64,000 nt of DNA from Bacillota bacterium (GCA_023415635.1 JAEZJV010000040.1:124001-188000), one strand, 5' to 3'; shown: positions 26,547 to 36,367, counted from the first letter of the stretch. The notes: generated by a model not told the origin, from the letters alone. Numbers and translations are program-made.

Positions 26547-29486
26547 CTAATTCATAAGATTCTTGATTTCCTTGAACAGCGTCTTATTCTCATTAATTCT
26601 GTTTTCATTACCGATGACACAGATATTATTAGCCACAAGTATTGCAGCAACGATCTTATGGCAGTCGCGAATATCCGCCACTGTGACATTGAGTATCTGA
26701 TCCCGCTCTCTTTGAAGGTCCTCTTCGGTAATTCCTCCAATATACATACTTAAGGAGCGTTTACCCTTTGCCTGTGGAGTCAGCGGTGTATCCAGAGTAC
26801 TGAAGGTTCCTATGATATATTTTGTAATGTCTCGTTCATCAGCATCAAAGTTCTTCACATACGCTGCCGCCTTCTCATAAACCTCATTGGTTTCCCTTAA
26901 GTTCGGGTCACGATAGGAGGTAAAATAAGCGTCCCCATCTACACCGGAAAAACCGCACATACATCCGTAAGCACCACCCTTGACGCGGATATTGATCCAG
27001 AGATAATCATAGCTTAGTATAGTCTTCAGCACCTTTAATGCTCCATGATATTCGTATCCTGCCCTAAGGAAATTTCCGGCCCTGGCCACATACTGAACCT
27101 GTAATGCAGTCTTGAAGCCTTCGTTCAAGCAGACCGGTATCAATGCTGAGGTATCATAAGCCTCAAAGAGCTTATGGTCAGCTGCTTCTCTGAGGTCTTT
27201 GCAGAAGCTTAGGAATTTATCGCTGAAACGCTCATAGCCTTCCTCATCTGCTGTGATACTGACCATCAGATTCTCTCTGGTAAAAATCATCTGCAGCAGT
27301 TCCTTCAGCTTTGCCACGGTATGCTCTGCTCTCTCTGCATAGTTCTCGTTCAAATCCTCAATGAATTTGTAGAAGGTAATACCAGTCGTTATTTCCTTAT
27401 ATAAACCATGCACGGAATAGTAGGACATTGCTCTGTCTACTGCTACGGAATGTCCGGCTGAGTTAAAATGCATCTGAAGCTTAGACTTCATCTCACCGAC
27501 GATTTCCTTCAACCTCTTCGTATCCGTTAGTCTGGTACGGTGCAGCATCTCTGCAATAAGACGGAACGCTTCCGGCAATTTATCGTACAATACCTTAGTT
27601 GAAAATTCAAAAACAGGAAAATAGTGATCCGTATCACCCTTTATGGAAAAGCTCCTCACATTCGTACTGATCCCACCGGTATGGATGTTCACCTCGTTGG
27701 AAAGATCCAGATAGGCGTAATTGTCTGTATCAACATAACCGATGGCATAGGATAATAAGGATGCATACGGAAGCAGTTCCTTCGGTATCTCCCTGATATT
27801 GAACAGTAATCTCAGATATGCAATTTGATTGGTATATACATTATGGTGAAGGACCTTAATTCCCTGCAGCTCATGCTCTTCATTGGACAGGGGCTCAACC
27901 TCCTTCTCAATATCCTCTCTCGTCAGCAGTGGAATAGCTTCCAGTTCCTCCCTGGTAGAGGGAAGCTCCTGATATTCCTTCAGTTCCTTCGTCTCACGGA
28001 TAATTCTGGTAATATCCTCCCTGCTGAGGTCTTTTTTATAAGCTGCCAGCTTAACCCTTAGCTGCTCCTCCTTTTCGGCATTTAAACCTGCTTTCGGCTT
28101 TAGGATAACCATACTGGCAAAGGTATTCTCTAATAGATATTCTTTAATGACCTTCTCATAATAGCCAGTTCCGATCTTATCCTTAAGAAAGGTATAGCCG
28201 GTAGTATCCTTCAGATGAAGGAATGGCTTCTTGTCATCATAGAGCCAGCTGCTCATAGCTCTCAGTCCATACATAAGCCCCTTCGGAAATTGACCGAAAT
28301 CTGCCTCTCTGTATTTAAATTCATAGTAATTAATTGCCGCCCGTAGTGATTTCTCATCAACACCCTCAGCAATTAGCTTAGATAGGACCTCTTTAATAAT
28401 TGCGACAAATTGTTCCTTCTTCTCCTCTTCAGAGTTTTTTGCAATGATCATCAGGCTGGGCTGTAATATTTCATCCTCGAAGCCTCCTATGATATCACTG
28501 CCTATTCCGGCATCTAAAAGTGCCTGCTTTATCGGTGCACCAGGTGCCTGTAGCAGCACATAATCCAGTACCTGGAAGGTCAGTCCCAGTTCTTTATCCA
28601 AAGTATTTCCTATGACAGTATTATAGCTTAAATAAGTGTTATTCCTCGCTTCCTCTTCCTCACTCAAAGAATAAAAGGCAGTTACCTCACGACAGGAAGC
28701 AAAGGGCTTTTGAAGCTTTACTTCTGAATTTACCAAAAGCTTATCATACTGATTAAGATATTCCTTATCCAGCCAGGAAAGCCGTTCCTCAAAATCCATA
28801 TCTCCATAGAGGTAAATATAGCTGTTGGATGGATGGTAATAGGTCCTATGAAATTCAATGAACTCTTCATAGGTCAAGTCAGGGATATAATCAGGATCTC
28901 CTCCGGACTCAACTCCGTAGGAGGTATCCGGAAACATAGAGTTCTGAATCATGCGAAATAGCATGGATTCCGGAGAGGAAAATGCACCCTTCATCTCGTT
29001 ATATACCACTCCGTTATACTTTAGCTCATCCTCTTCCCTCTCCAGCTCATAATGCCAGCCCTCCTGAAGGAAGATTTCCTTTCTCTGATAGATATTCGGA
29101 TACAGCACAGCATCCATATATACATGCATTAAATTCTTAAAATCCTGGTCATTGATGCTTGCTACCGGGTATACGGTCTTATCCGGATAGGTCATTGCAT
29201 TGAGAAACGTATTCAAAGACCCCTTGGCAAGCTCTACAAAAGGGTCTTTAGCAGGAAAGTTCTTTGATCCGCACAGTACGGAATGCTCAATGATATGCGC
29301 AACTCCTGTACTATCAGCCGGTGGTGTTCTAAAACCAACATAGAAAACTTTATTTTTATCATCATTTGCAACAATCGCTACTCTCGCACCTGTCTTTTTA
29401 TGAACCAGCAGGGAGCCTATTCCGTTCATATCTTCGAGTTTTTCCTCAAGTATTAAATCATATGAGGATGGTATCCTATATTTCAT
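26547..29486 (-). CDS. M16C family zinc metalloprotease (presequence-protease-like)
   Basis: This large protein of 979 residues has four M16 domains. The inverted zinc motif is HIIEHSVLCGS near residue 65, with the second zinc Glu expected in the MKGAFSSPESMLF/YNEMKGAF region near 145. The M16C-associated linker covers roughly residues 460-710, and the C-terminal half has the GAYGCMCGFSGVDGDAYF stretch. Such proteases form a closed chamber that degrades short peptides in the cytosol. It has no signal peptide. It starts at an ATG behind GGAGG and heads the era-recO-glyS cluster. Confidence 0.95.
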   Translation of the reverse strand: MKYRIPSSYDLILEEKLEDMNGIGSLLVHKKTGARVAIVANDDKNKVFYVGFRTPPADSTGVAHIIEHSVLCGSKNFPAKDPFVELAKGSLNTFLNAMTYPDKTVYPVASINDQDFKNLMHVYMDAVLYPNIYQRKEIFLQEGWHYELEREEDELKYNGVVYNEMKGAFSSPESMLFRMIQNSMFPDTSYGVESGGDPDYIPDLTYEEFIEFHRTYYHPSNSYIYLYGDMDFEERLSWLDKEYLNQYDKLLVNSEVKLQKPFASCREVTAFYSLSEEEEARNNTYLSYNTVIGNTLDKELGLTFQVLDYVLLQAPGAPIKQALLDAGIGSDIIGGFEDEILQPSLMIIAKNSEEEKKEQFVAIIKEVLSKLIAEGVDEKSLRAAINYYEFKYREADFGQFPKGLMYGLRAMSSWLYDDKKPFLHLKDTTGYTFLKDKIGTGYYEKVIKEYLLENTFASMVILKPKAGLNAEKEEQLRVKLAAYKKDLSREDITRIIRETKELKEYQELPSTREELEAIPLLTREDIEKEVEPLSNEEHELQGIKVLHHNVYTNQIAYLRLLFNIREIPKELLPYASLLSYAIGYVDTDNYAYLDLSNEVNIHTGGISTNVRSFSIKGDTDHYFPVFEFSTKVLYDKLPEAFRLIAEMLHRTRLTDTKRLKEIVGEMKSKLQMHFNSAGHSVAVDRAMSYYSVHGLYKEITTGITFYKFIEDLNENYAERAEHTVAKLKELLQMIFTRENLMVSITADEEGYERFSDKFLSFCKDLREAADHKLFEAYDTSALIPVCLNEGFKTALQVQYVARAGNFLRAGYEYHGALKVLKTILSYDYLWINIRVKGGAYGCMCGFSGVDGDAYFTSYRDPNLRETNEVYEKAAAYVKNFDADERDITKYIIGTFSTLDTPLTPQAKGKRSLSMYIGGITEEDLQRERDQILNVTVADIRDCHKIVAAILVANNICVIGNENRINENKTLFKEIKNLMN

Positions 29487-29721
29487 ATGGTATGCCTCCG
29501 TCCATCGCTTTTTAACATTATTATAAAAGTATGGTAATTTATAGTATATGCTTATTCATCATATCATAAAAAAAATGATTTGTCATATAGATATCATTCA
29601 TTCTCTACCCTTCCTTCAGAAGTCTCTTAATAGAACGTGTATTATTTCGTATAAATCGTAAACAATTAGCTGTTTTATAAAAGATAATTTATAATATTGC
29701 ATATTTCAACAATACTTTGTT

Positions 29722-29750
29722 TGACATTTTAGCGCAATTATGTTAAATTT
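29722..29750 (+). promoter_or_regulatory. promoter of the cold-shock gene
   Basis: TTGACA (29722-29727), a 17-bp spacer and TAAATT (29745-29750) lie 56 bp before the cspA start codon. The rest of 29487-29721 is AT-rich spacer that must also hold the divergent promoter of the M16C protease gene, which I could not pin down. Confidence 0.65.
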
Positions 29751-29805
29751 ATACTGTCGTTACTAATTGTAGTAATGAAACTATATCATGTTTTAGGAGG
29801 CTTTT

Positions 29806-30006
29806 ATGAAGACAGGAACAGTTAAGTGGTTTAATGCTAAGAAGGGCTTCGGATTTATCTCCGACGAAGAGGGCAATGATGTATTCGTACATTTCTCAGC
29901 ACTTATGATGGATGGTTTCAAGGTTTTAGAAGAAGGTGAGAAGGTATCATTCGAAGTAGTTACGGGTGAAAAGGGTCCTCAGGCTGCGAACGTAACTAAG
30001 TTATAA
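29806..30006 (+). CDS. cspA: cold-shock protein, CspA family
   Basis: This 66-residue single-stranded nucleic-acid binding protein has RNP1 KKGFGFISD and RNP2 DVFVHFSA. It begins MKTGTVKWFNAKKGFG, as is standard for the family. An AGGAGG ribosome site precedes the ATG. It is transcribed alone from a consensus-like promoter and ends at a bidirectional terminator shared with purH. It probably acts as an RNA chaperone. Confidence 0.98.
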   Translation: MKTGTVKWFNAKKGFGFISDEEGNDVFVHFSALMMDGFKVLEEGEKVSFEVVTGEKGPQAANVTKL

Positions 30007-30094
30007 TCAACAACTACGAGAGTAATTTATATATATGTCATCATATCTATAAAGTTATCATAGGATGGGTTGTAACATTACTAAGCATTGAAGG

Positions 30095-30134
30095 AAAAGG
30101 ATGAGAACTGGCATATCAGCTTCTCATCCTTTTT
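30095..30134. terminator. bidirectional terminator between cspA and purH
   Basis: AAAAGGATGAGAA (30095-30107) pairs with TTCTCATCCTTTT (30121-30133), an A/T-flanked stem that works on both strands for the convergent genes. Confidence 0.92.
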
Positions 30135-30146
30135 ATTATAATAATC

Positions 30147-31700
30147 TTAGTGTCTGAAATGTCTCATACCTGTAAAAATCATTGCAATACCATACTCATT
30201 GCATTTCTTAATGGAATCTTCATCCCTTCCGGCACCACCAGGTTGAATGATTGCGGTAATCCCTGCCTGATGAGCTGCTTCTACACAATCATCAAAGGGG
30301 AAGAATGCATCTGAAGCAAGTACGGCTCCTTTCGTGACGTTGTCACCAATCAACTCTGAGGCATGCTCAATGGATTGTTTGGTAGCCCAGATTCGATTCA
30401 CCTGTCCAGGTCCGATACCGATGGACTGCTTGTCCTTAGCCAATGCGATTCCATTGGATTTCACATACTTGACAACCTTCCAGGCGAATAGCAGGTCCTC
30501 CATCTCCTTCGTCGACGGAGCTCTGTCTGTCACCACCTTGATATCCTCATCTACCAGGAGCTTGCTGTCAATGGTCTGAACGATTAGTCCGCCGTTCACC
30601 TTCTTCATATCATAAGCATTCTCATTCTGAGGTATTTCAATATCTGCAAGCTGAAGAATTCTTATGTTTTTCTTGACAGTCAGGACTTCTAACGCTTTCT
30701 TATCATAGGAGGGAGCCACTATGACCTCAAGGAAGATATTCTTCATCTCTTCCGCCATAGCCAGCGTTACCTCACGATTGATTACGACGATACCGCCAAA
30801 AATAGAGGTTTGGTCTGCTTCAAAAGCCTTCTTCCACGCATCGGTAATGTTATCTGCACTGCCTACACCGCAAGGATTTCCATGCTTACAGGCTACTACA
30901 GTAGGCTCCGAAAATTCCTTCAGAAGCTCAAGCGCACCATTGGTATCATTGATATTATTAAAGGAAAGCTCCTTGCCGTTCAGCTGTACCGCATCGGTGA
31001 TAGAACCCTTCTTCTTCCCTATCTCACGGTAGAAAGCAGCAGACTGGTGAGGATTCTCCCCGTATCTCATATCCTGAACCTTCTCAAAGGTCATCGTAAG
31101 TGTCTCAGGGAAGGAATTATCCTCTCTCTGCTTTTTCAGATAATCTGCAATCATCGTATCGTATGAAGAGGTATGCATAAATACCTTCTGCATCAGGTAG
31201 AACTTCGTATCCAGTGATACTTCTTTCTTCTCCTTTAGCTCGGTGAGAACCTTCTCGTAATCTTTGGGGTCTACCACTACCGCTACATCCTGATAATTCT
31301 TAGCTGCAGATCGGAGCATCGTAGGTCCGCCGATATCTATATTTTCCACTGCTTCGGCACGGGTAACATTATCCTTAAGGATTGTCGCCTTAAACGGATA
31401 CAGGTTAACGACGACAATATCAATTGTTTCAATATTTAAGTCATTCAGCTGTTCCATATGGGAAGGATTACTTCTCATCGCAAGCAGGCCTGCATGTACT
31501 GCAGGATGCAGAGTCTTTACACGTCCGTCCAGACACTCGGGAAAACCGGTAACTTCGGAAATCTCAACGGCAGGTATACCCGCTTCCTTCAATTTACTAT
31601 AGGTTCCTCCGGTAGAAATGATTTCAATTCCCAGAGCTGTAAATTCCTTGGCAAGCTCTACAATGCCTGTTTTATCCGATACACTGATCAATGCTCTCAT
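30147..31700 (-). CDS. purH: bifunctional AICAR transformylase / IMP cyclohydrolase
   Basis: This enzyme of about 517 residues catalyses the last two steps of purine synthesis. The N-terminal methylglyoxal-synthase-like cyclohydrolase domain contains ALISVSDKTG and EISEVTGFPECLDGRVKTLH. The C-terminal transformylase has DMRYGENPHQSAAFYRE, CKHGNPCGVG and GDNVTKGAVLASDAFFPFDD, and ends MIFTGMRHFRH. Of three possible starts I choose the ATG at 31700, because GGGAG lies 7 nt upstream. It is a single gene, apart from other pur genes. Confidence 0.98.
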   Translation of the reverse strand: MRALISVSDKTGIVELAKEFTALGIEIISTGGTYSKLKEAGIPAVEISEVTGFPECLDGRVKTLHPAVHAGLLAMRSNPSHMEQLNDLNIETIDIVVVNLYPFKATILKDNVTRAEAVENIDIGGPTMLRSAAKNYQDVAVVVDPKDYEKVLTELKEKKEVSLDTKFYLMQKVFMHTSSYDTMIADYLKKQREDNSFPETLTMTFEKVQDMRYGENPHQSAAFYREIGKKKGSITDAVQLNGKELSFNNINDTNGALELLKEFSEPTVVACKHGNPCGVGSADNITDAWKKAFEADQTSIFGGIVVINREVTLAMAEEMKNIFLEVIVAPSYDKKALEVLTVKKNIRILQLADIEIPQNENAYDMKKVNGGLIVQTIDSKLLVDEDIKVVTDRAPSTKEMEDLLFAWKVVKYVKSNGIALAKDKQSIGIGPGQVNRIWATKQSIEHASELIGDNVTKGAVLASDAFFPFDDCVEAAHQAGITAIIQPGGAGRDEDSIKKCNEYGIAMIFTGMRHFRH

Positions 31701-31740
31701 GCTCATTCTCCCTTTAATCATATTAGTAGATTCTAAGAAA

Positions 31741-31769
31741 ATACTACACTAATGAAATACTAAATTCAA
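31741..31769 (-). promoter_or_regulatory. promoter of purH
   Basis: On the minus strand a TTGAAT -35 (31769-31764) and a TAGTAT -10 (31746-31741) are spaced by 17 bp. The short leader of about 35 nt has no room for a purine riboswitch. Confidence 0.5.
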
Positions 31770-31909
31770 TTCATTATTACTAATGATTATTATTGCCCCT
31801 TCTTATAAATGTATAAGAAATGCAACATAGAAGACTTTAAGTAAAGCATTTAAGTTACATTTTTACAGTTTGATAACCTCCGAGCCTTCTGCAATGCTTA
31901 AAGTATCTG

Positions 31910-31938
31910 TTGCATTCGTATTCAATTTATACTATAAT
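31910..31938 (+). promoter_or_regulatory. promoter of the DUF1461 gene and pyk
   Basis: TTGCAT (31910-31915), a 17-bp spacer and a perfect TATAAT (31933-31938) lie 47 bp before the membrane-protein start and probably drive both it and pyk. Confidence 0.7.
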
Positions 31939-31985
31939 GCGTTTGGAACTTGAAAAGCACAATTTGGTACAACACGGAGGCAGTT

Positions 31986-32657
31986 ATGCGCAGATTTAAA
32001 GTTACGGATTTACTGATCGGGCTTGTCTTCACACTCTTATTCATCAGTATTGCCGTCGTTATTACAGTAAACTTCAGACCCTTATATTATCTGGATATTA
32101 ACCTGCTTCATATTGCAGAAACATCAGGCTTTAGCACGGAAGTGATCCGTGAAAATTATGATGCTTTGATTGATTATTCCTTTCCCCTTTTTCAGGGACC
32201 GCTACAGTTTCCTTCCCTGCCATCTTCTGAGAATGCATTAATCCATTTTTCAGAAGTGAAAGATATTTTTACTACATTTTATATCCTTGGTATGGTAACC
32301 TTAATAATAGGAATAATCCTCATAATACGAAAAAGAAGAGACAATGATATCAGCTATCTGCTTGTAACTGCAATTACCTCTGTTGTTCTCCCATCGATAA
32401 TTGCTTTATTTCTTGCTATTAATTTCGACAAGGCTTTTGTACTATTTCATAAACTATTCTTTAATAATGATTATTGGCTCTTTGACCCGACGACCGATCC
32501 GGTAATCACGATCCTGCCTGACACCTTCTTTATGCACTGTGCCCTAATGATCATAGCAATTGTGGTTTTATTCAGTATCGCTTTCCTTGCTGTTTACCTT
32601 TTTAGAAGGCAGCATACAGGAATTAAATTCCGCAAGAATAAAGGACTAAAATTCTAA
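31986..32657 (+). CDS. TIGR01906/DUF1461 family integral membrane protein
   Basis: This protein of about 223 residues has four membrane segments: one at the N-terminus (LLIGLVFTLLFISIAVVITV), two in the middle, and one near the C-terminus. Between the first two is the extracellular loop FRPLYYLDINLLHI...NYDALIDYSFP, which I associate with the TIGR01906 family. Its function is unknown. The ATG at 31986 has GGAGG upstream. It is 13 bp from pyk and probably co-transcribed with it. Confidence 0.85.
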   Translation: MRRFKVTDLLIGLVFTLLFISIAVVITVNFRPLYYLDINLLHIAETSGFSTEVIRENYDALIDYSFPLFQGPLQFPSLPSSENALIHFSEVKDIFTTFYILGMVTLIIGIILIIRKRRDNDISYLLVTAITSVVLPSIIALFLAINFDKAFVLFHKLFFNNDYWLFDPTTDPVITILPDTFFMHCALMIIAIVVLFSIAFLAVYLFRRQHTGIKFRKNKGLKF

Positions 32658-32670
32658 AGGAGCTATTATT

Positions 32671-34098
32671 ATGAGAAAAACAAAAATTATATGTACTCTT
32701 GGACCTTCCACCGATGACATTAATGTATTACGCGAGATGATCCTCTCAGGAATGGATGTTGCACGTTTTAATTTTTCCCATGCCTCTCATGAGGAACATC
32801 TCAAAAGACTGCAAAAAATAGAAAAGCTCCGGAAAGAGCTCGGAATTCCTGTTGCTACTCTCCTAGATACGAAGGGGCCGGAAATTCGTCTTGGTACCTT
32901 CAAGGATAATAAAAAGGTATTGTTAAAGGAAGGACAGACCTTTACTCTTACCTCCAGAGTAATTGAGGGGGATGAGAATCAGGTATCCATATCTTATCCG
33001 AATTTAATTTATGACATCGATATTGATACAACTATTTTAATTGATGACGGACTGGTCGAGATGATTGTAAAGGATGTTACTGCTACCGATATCGTCTGTA
33101 CAGTGAAAAACGGCGGTATCATTTCCAACAGAAAGGGTGTCAATGTTCCCGGTGTTCATCTGTCTATGCCCTTCATCAGTGATAGGGATCGGGAGGATAT
33201 CCTCTTCGGAATAAAGAATCAATTTGATTTCATAGCCGCTTCCTTCGTCAGTACTGCGGATGACATAAGAGAAATCCGTAAGATGCTGAACAAACACAAT
33301 TCTCAAACTAAGGTTATTGCTAAAATAGAGAATTATCACGGTGTAGAGCATATCGATGATATCATAGAGGCTTCTGACGGCATCATGATAGCCCGCGGTG
33401 ATATGGGTGTAGAGATTCCTTACGAGGAAGTACCGGTACTTCAGAAAATGATTATTAAGAAGGTCTATCAGGCAGGGAAACAGGTCATCACCGCAACCCA
33501 GATGCTTGATTCCATGATAAAGAACCCCAGACCTACCAGAGCAGAGACAACTGATGTTGCCAATGCAATATACGACGGAACCAGTGCAATAATGCTTTCC
33601 GGTGAAACAGCAGCCGGGGCTTATCCGGTAGAGTCCTTACAGACAATGGTAAAGATTGCCATGCGTGCTGAGGCTGACATTGATTATAAGAAGCGCTTCC
33701 GTCTACAGGAGGTTTGCCAATCGCCGGACATCACTGATGCGATTTCCCGTGCAACCGTAACCACTGCTCATGACCTGAATGCGAAGATGATCATTACCGT
33801 CACCACATCCGGAAAGACAGCACGAATGATCTCGCGTTACCGTCCCGAGTGCCAGATCCTGGGCTGTACCACCGATCCGATGGTATGCAGACAGATGAAT
33901 ATGGCTTGGGGTGTAACACCGCTCCTGATTGCGGTAGAGCATGATACCTTTGAATTGTTCGATCATGCAATTCAAGCAGTAGAAAACGCCGGTTATCTTC
34001 AGGATGGAGAATTAGCCGTTCTCACTGCCGGAGTTCCGCTTGGAACCTCAGGCACCACGAACCTGATCAAGGTTCAGATTGCAGGAAGTAAATATTAA
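32671..34098 (+). CDS. pyk: pyruvate kinase
   Basis: This 475-residue glycolytic enzyme makes pyruvate and ATP from PEP. Diagnostic parts are KIICTLGPSTDDINVLREMI with RFNFSHA at the N-terminus, the LLDTKGPEIR metal and substrate loop, and the signature IAKIENYHGVEHIDDIIEAS with GIMIARGDMGVEI. It lacks the C-terminal PEP-utiliser-like extension found in Bacillus enzymes, so it is the short form. It runs opposite to ppdK, which lies 11 kb away, so the cell can make pyruvate from PEP by two routes. Confidence 0.98.
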   Translation: MRKTKIICTLGPSTDDINVLREMILSGMDVARFNFSHASHEEHLKRLQKIEKLRKELGIPVATLLDTKGPEIRLGTFKDNKKVLLKEGQTFTLTSRVIEGDENQVSISYPNLIYDIDIDTTILIDDGLVEMIVKDVTATDIVCTVKNGGIISNRKGVNVPGVHLSMPFISDRDREDILFGIKNQFDFIAASFVSTADDIREIRKMLNKHNSQTKVIAKIENYHGVEHIDDIIEASDGIMIARGDMGVEIPYEEVPVLQKMIIKKVYQAGKQVITATQMLDSMIKNPRPTRAETTDVANAIYDGTSAIMLSGETAAGAYPVESLQTMVKIAMRAEADIDYKKRFRLQEVCQSPDITDAISRATVTTAHDLNAKMIITVTTSGKTARMISRYRPECQILGCTTDPMVCRQMNMAWGVTPLLIAVEHDTFELFDHAIQAVENAGYLQDGELAVLTAGVPLGTSGTTNLIKVQIAGSKY

Positions 34099-34105
34099 GG
34101 AAACA

Positions 34106-34170
34106 AAGGCTAAATATCTATAACCGGATCGGTCTTTATCCCTCCGGGTTATAAATATTTAGCCTATTTT
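34106..34170. terminator. strong terminator between pyk and the amidase gene
   Basis: AGGCTAAATAT-TATAACCGG pairs with CCGGGTTATA-ATATTTAGCCT, a stem of about 20 bp with single mismatches. It is followed by a T-run on the plus strand and flanked by A on the other side. It overlaps the end of the convergent amidase gene. Confidence 0.9.
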
Positions 34171-34922
34171 TTTACCATCTTTAGCTCTTCAACCTCAGCC
34201 ATGACATCTGCTTTATAGGTCTCCCAGGCATCTTCATGCTCTACGAAATATTTAGGACAGCATTTCCCCGTAACATCATAATGCCTGATGATATCCGCTT
34301 CACTTAAGTCATACTGCACACAAAGAGCTGCCGCTAAACGAACCGCCGAAGCATAGGTGCCCTCGTTGAATTTACCTGTCTCATCCGGGATACAGCACTC
34401 GATTGCGATCGTATCAACATTCCTTTCATTGGAAGCATAGGAGATTTCTGTCAAGGGAACACATTGAATAACCTCCCCCTCCAGTCCTATAATATAATGA
34501 CTGCTGACCGAGGTGGCATGAGTTTTGGCAAGGCTTTCAAAATAGCTTCGGTTATTGGCGGCTGTGGTCCCCGGGTTTGCCGTATAATGAAGGACAATAC
34601 CCTCAACTCCCACGAGCGGTATCTGGGGTCTGGAATACTCATTCGGAGTAAGGAAGTCCTGTTTAATCACTAATTCGTTAAGCAACTCCGATTCTACTGT
34701 CTCAATCCCGTCATTGTTATAGCCTAGTAGTCTGTCCTCAAGCTTATGCAGGATGTTATTTCTATGGTTGCTATGACCTCCACCTGCATAATATATGCGA
34801 TTGATTGCTTGAAGGGATAGAATCAGAATACCCAGAAGGAGAAGAAGCAGAATAACGATAAAAAGTATTCTTTTTCTCCTCCTTCTTCTGAACCATTCCT
34901 CTCTTGTAAGTACTTTACTCAT
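34164..34922 (-). CDS. N-acetylmuramoyl-L-alanine amidase (amidase_2 family), membrane anchored
   Basis: This 252-residue protein starts with a very basic cytoplasmic tail (WFRRRRRKRI) and one membrane helix at about residues 18-40, so the enzyme faces outward. The catalytic domain has VLHYTANPGTTA (first zinc His), SSHYIIGLEGEVIQ, and the final IIRHYDVTGKCCP (further zinc and catalytic residues). It should cleave the amide between muramic acid and the peptide. Its ATG overlaps the stop of the upstream phosphotransferase gene (TAATG). The tail of the gene lies inside the shared terminator stem. Confidence 0.92.
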   Translation of the reverse strand: MSKVLTREEWFRRRRRKRILFIVILLLLLLGILILSLQAINRIYYAGGGHSNHRNNILHKLEDRLLGYNNDGIETVESELLNELVIKQDFLTPNEYSRPQIPLVGVEGIVLHYTANPGTTAANNRSYFESLAKTHATSVSSHYIIGLEGEVIQCVPLTEISYASNERNVDTIAIECCIPDETGKFNEGTYASAVRLAAALCVQYDLSEADIIRHYDVTGKCCPKYFVEHEDAWETYKADVMAEVEELKMVKK

Positions 34923-35722
34923 TATACACCAATCTTCTCTTTGATCTCTGTAAGTATTGCCTTTTTCTCATTGTCAGGAATCCATTCAGTTAATCTTGCC
35001 GCAATTAACGGTAGTCTCCAGGCATCAAGCTCCTCCTGCTGCATTCCTGATAATCTCCTATAGCATAACAAATATCTATTGGCTAAATACCTTCTGATTA
35101 TATTCATAAATAGCTTAGTCATACCCGTAAAATAATCCGGAAGAGCAGCATCCTTAATTAAGTACATGGTCCTTGCTACATCAAAAGCTGGTCGGCCAGC
35201 CGTTGCTGTCATCCAGTCCAGAACGACGCAGCGGTTATTGCTCTGAATAATATTGCCCGGATGATAGTCACAGTGACATATGCTGTTACCCTTCGGTAGT
35301 AATTCCAGAACCTTCAGGACTTCTTCTTTTTCTCCCTGAGAAAGACTCTCAACATGATTAATCTTCCAACGGAGTTCTTCCACACAATCAGGAATTCCTT
35401 GTGCTCTTTGCTGATGTATAGCATAATGCAGCTTTGCTACTGTTTTTGCGATTCTACCAACACTCCAGGGCTTCGTGGTAAGCAGCTTAAGCAGTGATTC
35501 ACCGCTAATTTTCTCATATATGATACCTGTCCTGCCCTCATATTCAAGCATATCCTTAACCTTCGGCGTTGGAAGACCCAACTCCTCCACCGCTTTACTG
35601 CTACGATATTCCTGTTCGATTGCTACCATTGGCATTCCTTTACGAAACAGCTTTAGTATATCATTATCGCCCCACAAAAATACCTCCGCTGTATTTCCTT
35701 CTCCTATCCTCTGTGCTATCAT
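34922..35722 (-). CDS. aminoglycoside-phosphotransferase-like kinase (TIGR02172-like)
   Basis: This 266-residue protein-kinase-fold enzyme has a glycine-rich start (RIGEGNTAEVFLWGDNDILK), the catalytic loop HCDYHPGNII near residue 150, and the metal loop VLDWMTATAGRP. The pattern matches small APH-type kinases of anaerobes. The substrate is unknown, and antibiotic resistance should not be assumed. It is coupled by a 1-nt overlap to the wall amidase downstream, which suggests a role related to envelope metabolites. Confidence 0.85.
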   Translation of the reverse strand: MIAQRIGEGNTAEVFLWGDNDILKLFRKGMPMVAIEQEYRSSKAVEELGLPTPKVKDMLEYEGRTGIIYEKISGESLLKLLTTKPWSVGRIAKTVAKLHYAIHQQRAQGIPDCVEELRWKINHVESLSQGEKEEVLKVLELLPKGNSICHCDYHPGNIIQSNNRCVVLDWMTATAGRPAFDVARTMYLIKDAALPDYFTGMTKLFMNIIRRYLANRYLLCYRRLSGMQQEELDAWRLPLIAARLTEWIPDNEKKAILTEIKEKIGV

Positions 35723-35866
35723 AAGCTCTTTCTACTTCCTTTCTATCCGTTCCCATTATATTTTATTATCTATTCATCCTAGTAAGTATTTCTCTGTTTT
35801 TTTATGTATTTGTATTATTTCTAAGTATATATTTACTGTTCTAATATGTATATGTAAAGTCTATTC

Positions 35867-36118
35867 GTATGTATTTGTAACTTCTTCCAGTATGTATCTG
35901 TAACCGCTTCAGGTATGTATCTGTAACCGCTTCAGGTAAGGATCTGTAACTGCTTAGGTAAGGATCTGTAGCTGCTTCAGGTAAGGATCTGTAACTGCTT
36001 CAGGTAAGGATCTGTAACTGCTTCAGATAAGGATCTGTAGCTGCTTCAGGTAAGGATCTGTAATTTCTTCCGGTATGTATCTGTAACTGCTTTTAGTAAG
36101 GATTTGTAAATTCCGACA
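35867..36118. repeat. 23-bp tandem repeat array, about 11 units
   Basis: Consecutive 23-bp units (consensus GTAAGGATCTGTAACTGCTTCAG) run from 35867. Unit 4 is one base short, and the outer units drift to GTATGTATTTGTAA-type versions. Degenerate copies continue on both sides into 35785-36180. The period is not a multiple of three and the stretch has many stops, so it is not coding. It lies in the 645-bp gap between guaB and the kinase gene. Confidence 0.9.
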
Positions 36119-36264
36119 GTATGTATTTGCATATTATTCTTCCAAATATTACTATATTATCCCAGTAAGTATTTCTATATTATTGTATTTATCCCGAACA
36201 CCCTTGTCAATTTGCAATATGCACAAAGATACAATTGTCATAAAATCTTAAGGTATTAATGAGT

Positions 36265-36331
36265 AAAAAGCGGTAGCTCATCCGGATAAAACTGTTTTGA
36301 CTGGCTTTACCGAGATAAGCTTCCGCTTTTA
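36265..36331 (-). terminator. guaB terminator
   Basis: AAAAGCGG-AGCT (36266-36278) pairs with AGCT-CCGCTTTT (36318-36330) with one mismatch, and a T-run continues on the minus strand. Confidence 0.75.
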
Positions 36332-36367
36332 TATCTATCCTTTATGTTATCAGATTATAGCTGATGA

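Noticed and set aside
31701..31985. Purine riboswitch for purH
   Set aside because: The leader from the predicted promoter is only about 35 nt, and no three-way-junction pattern is present.
34922..35722. Aminoglycoside resistance gene
   Set aside because: Only the general kinase fold is visible. The context, coupled to a wall amidase, does not suggest resistance.
35867..36118. CRISPR array
   Set aside because: The 23-bp units are directly adjacent with no unique spacers, and there are no cas genes.
35867..36118. Plasmid-type iterons or a replication origin
   Set aside because: The unit length would fit iterons, but no replication initiator gene or DnaA-box cluster is nearby and the neighbours are housekeeping genes.
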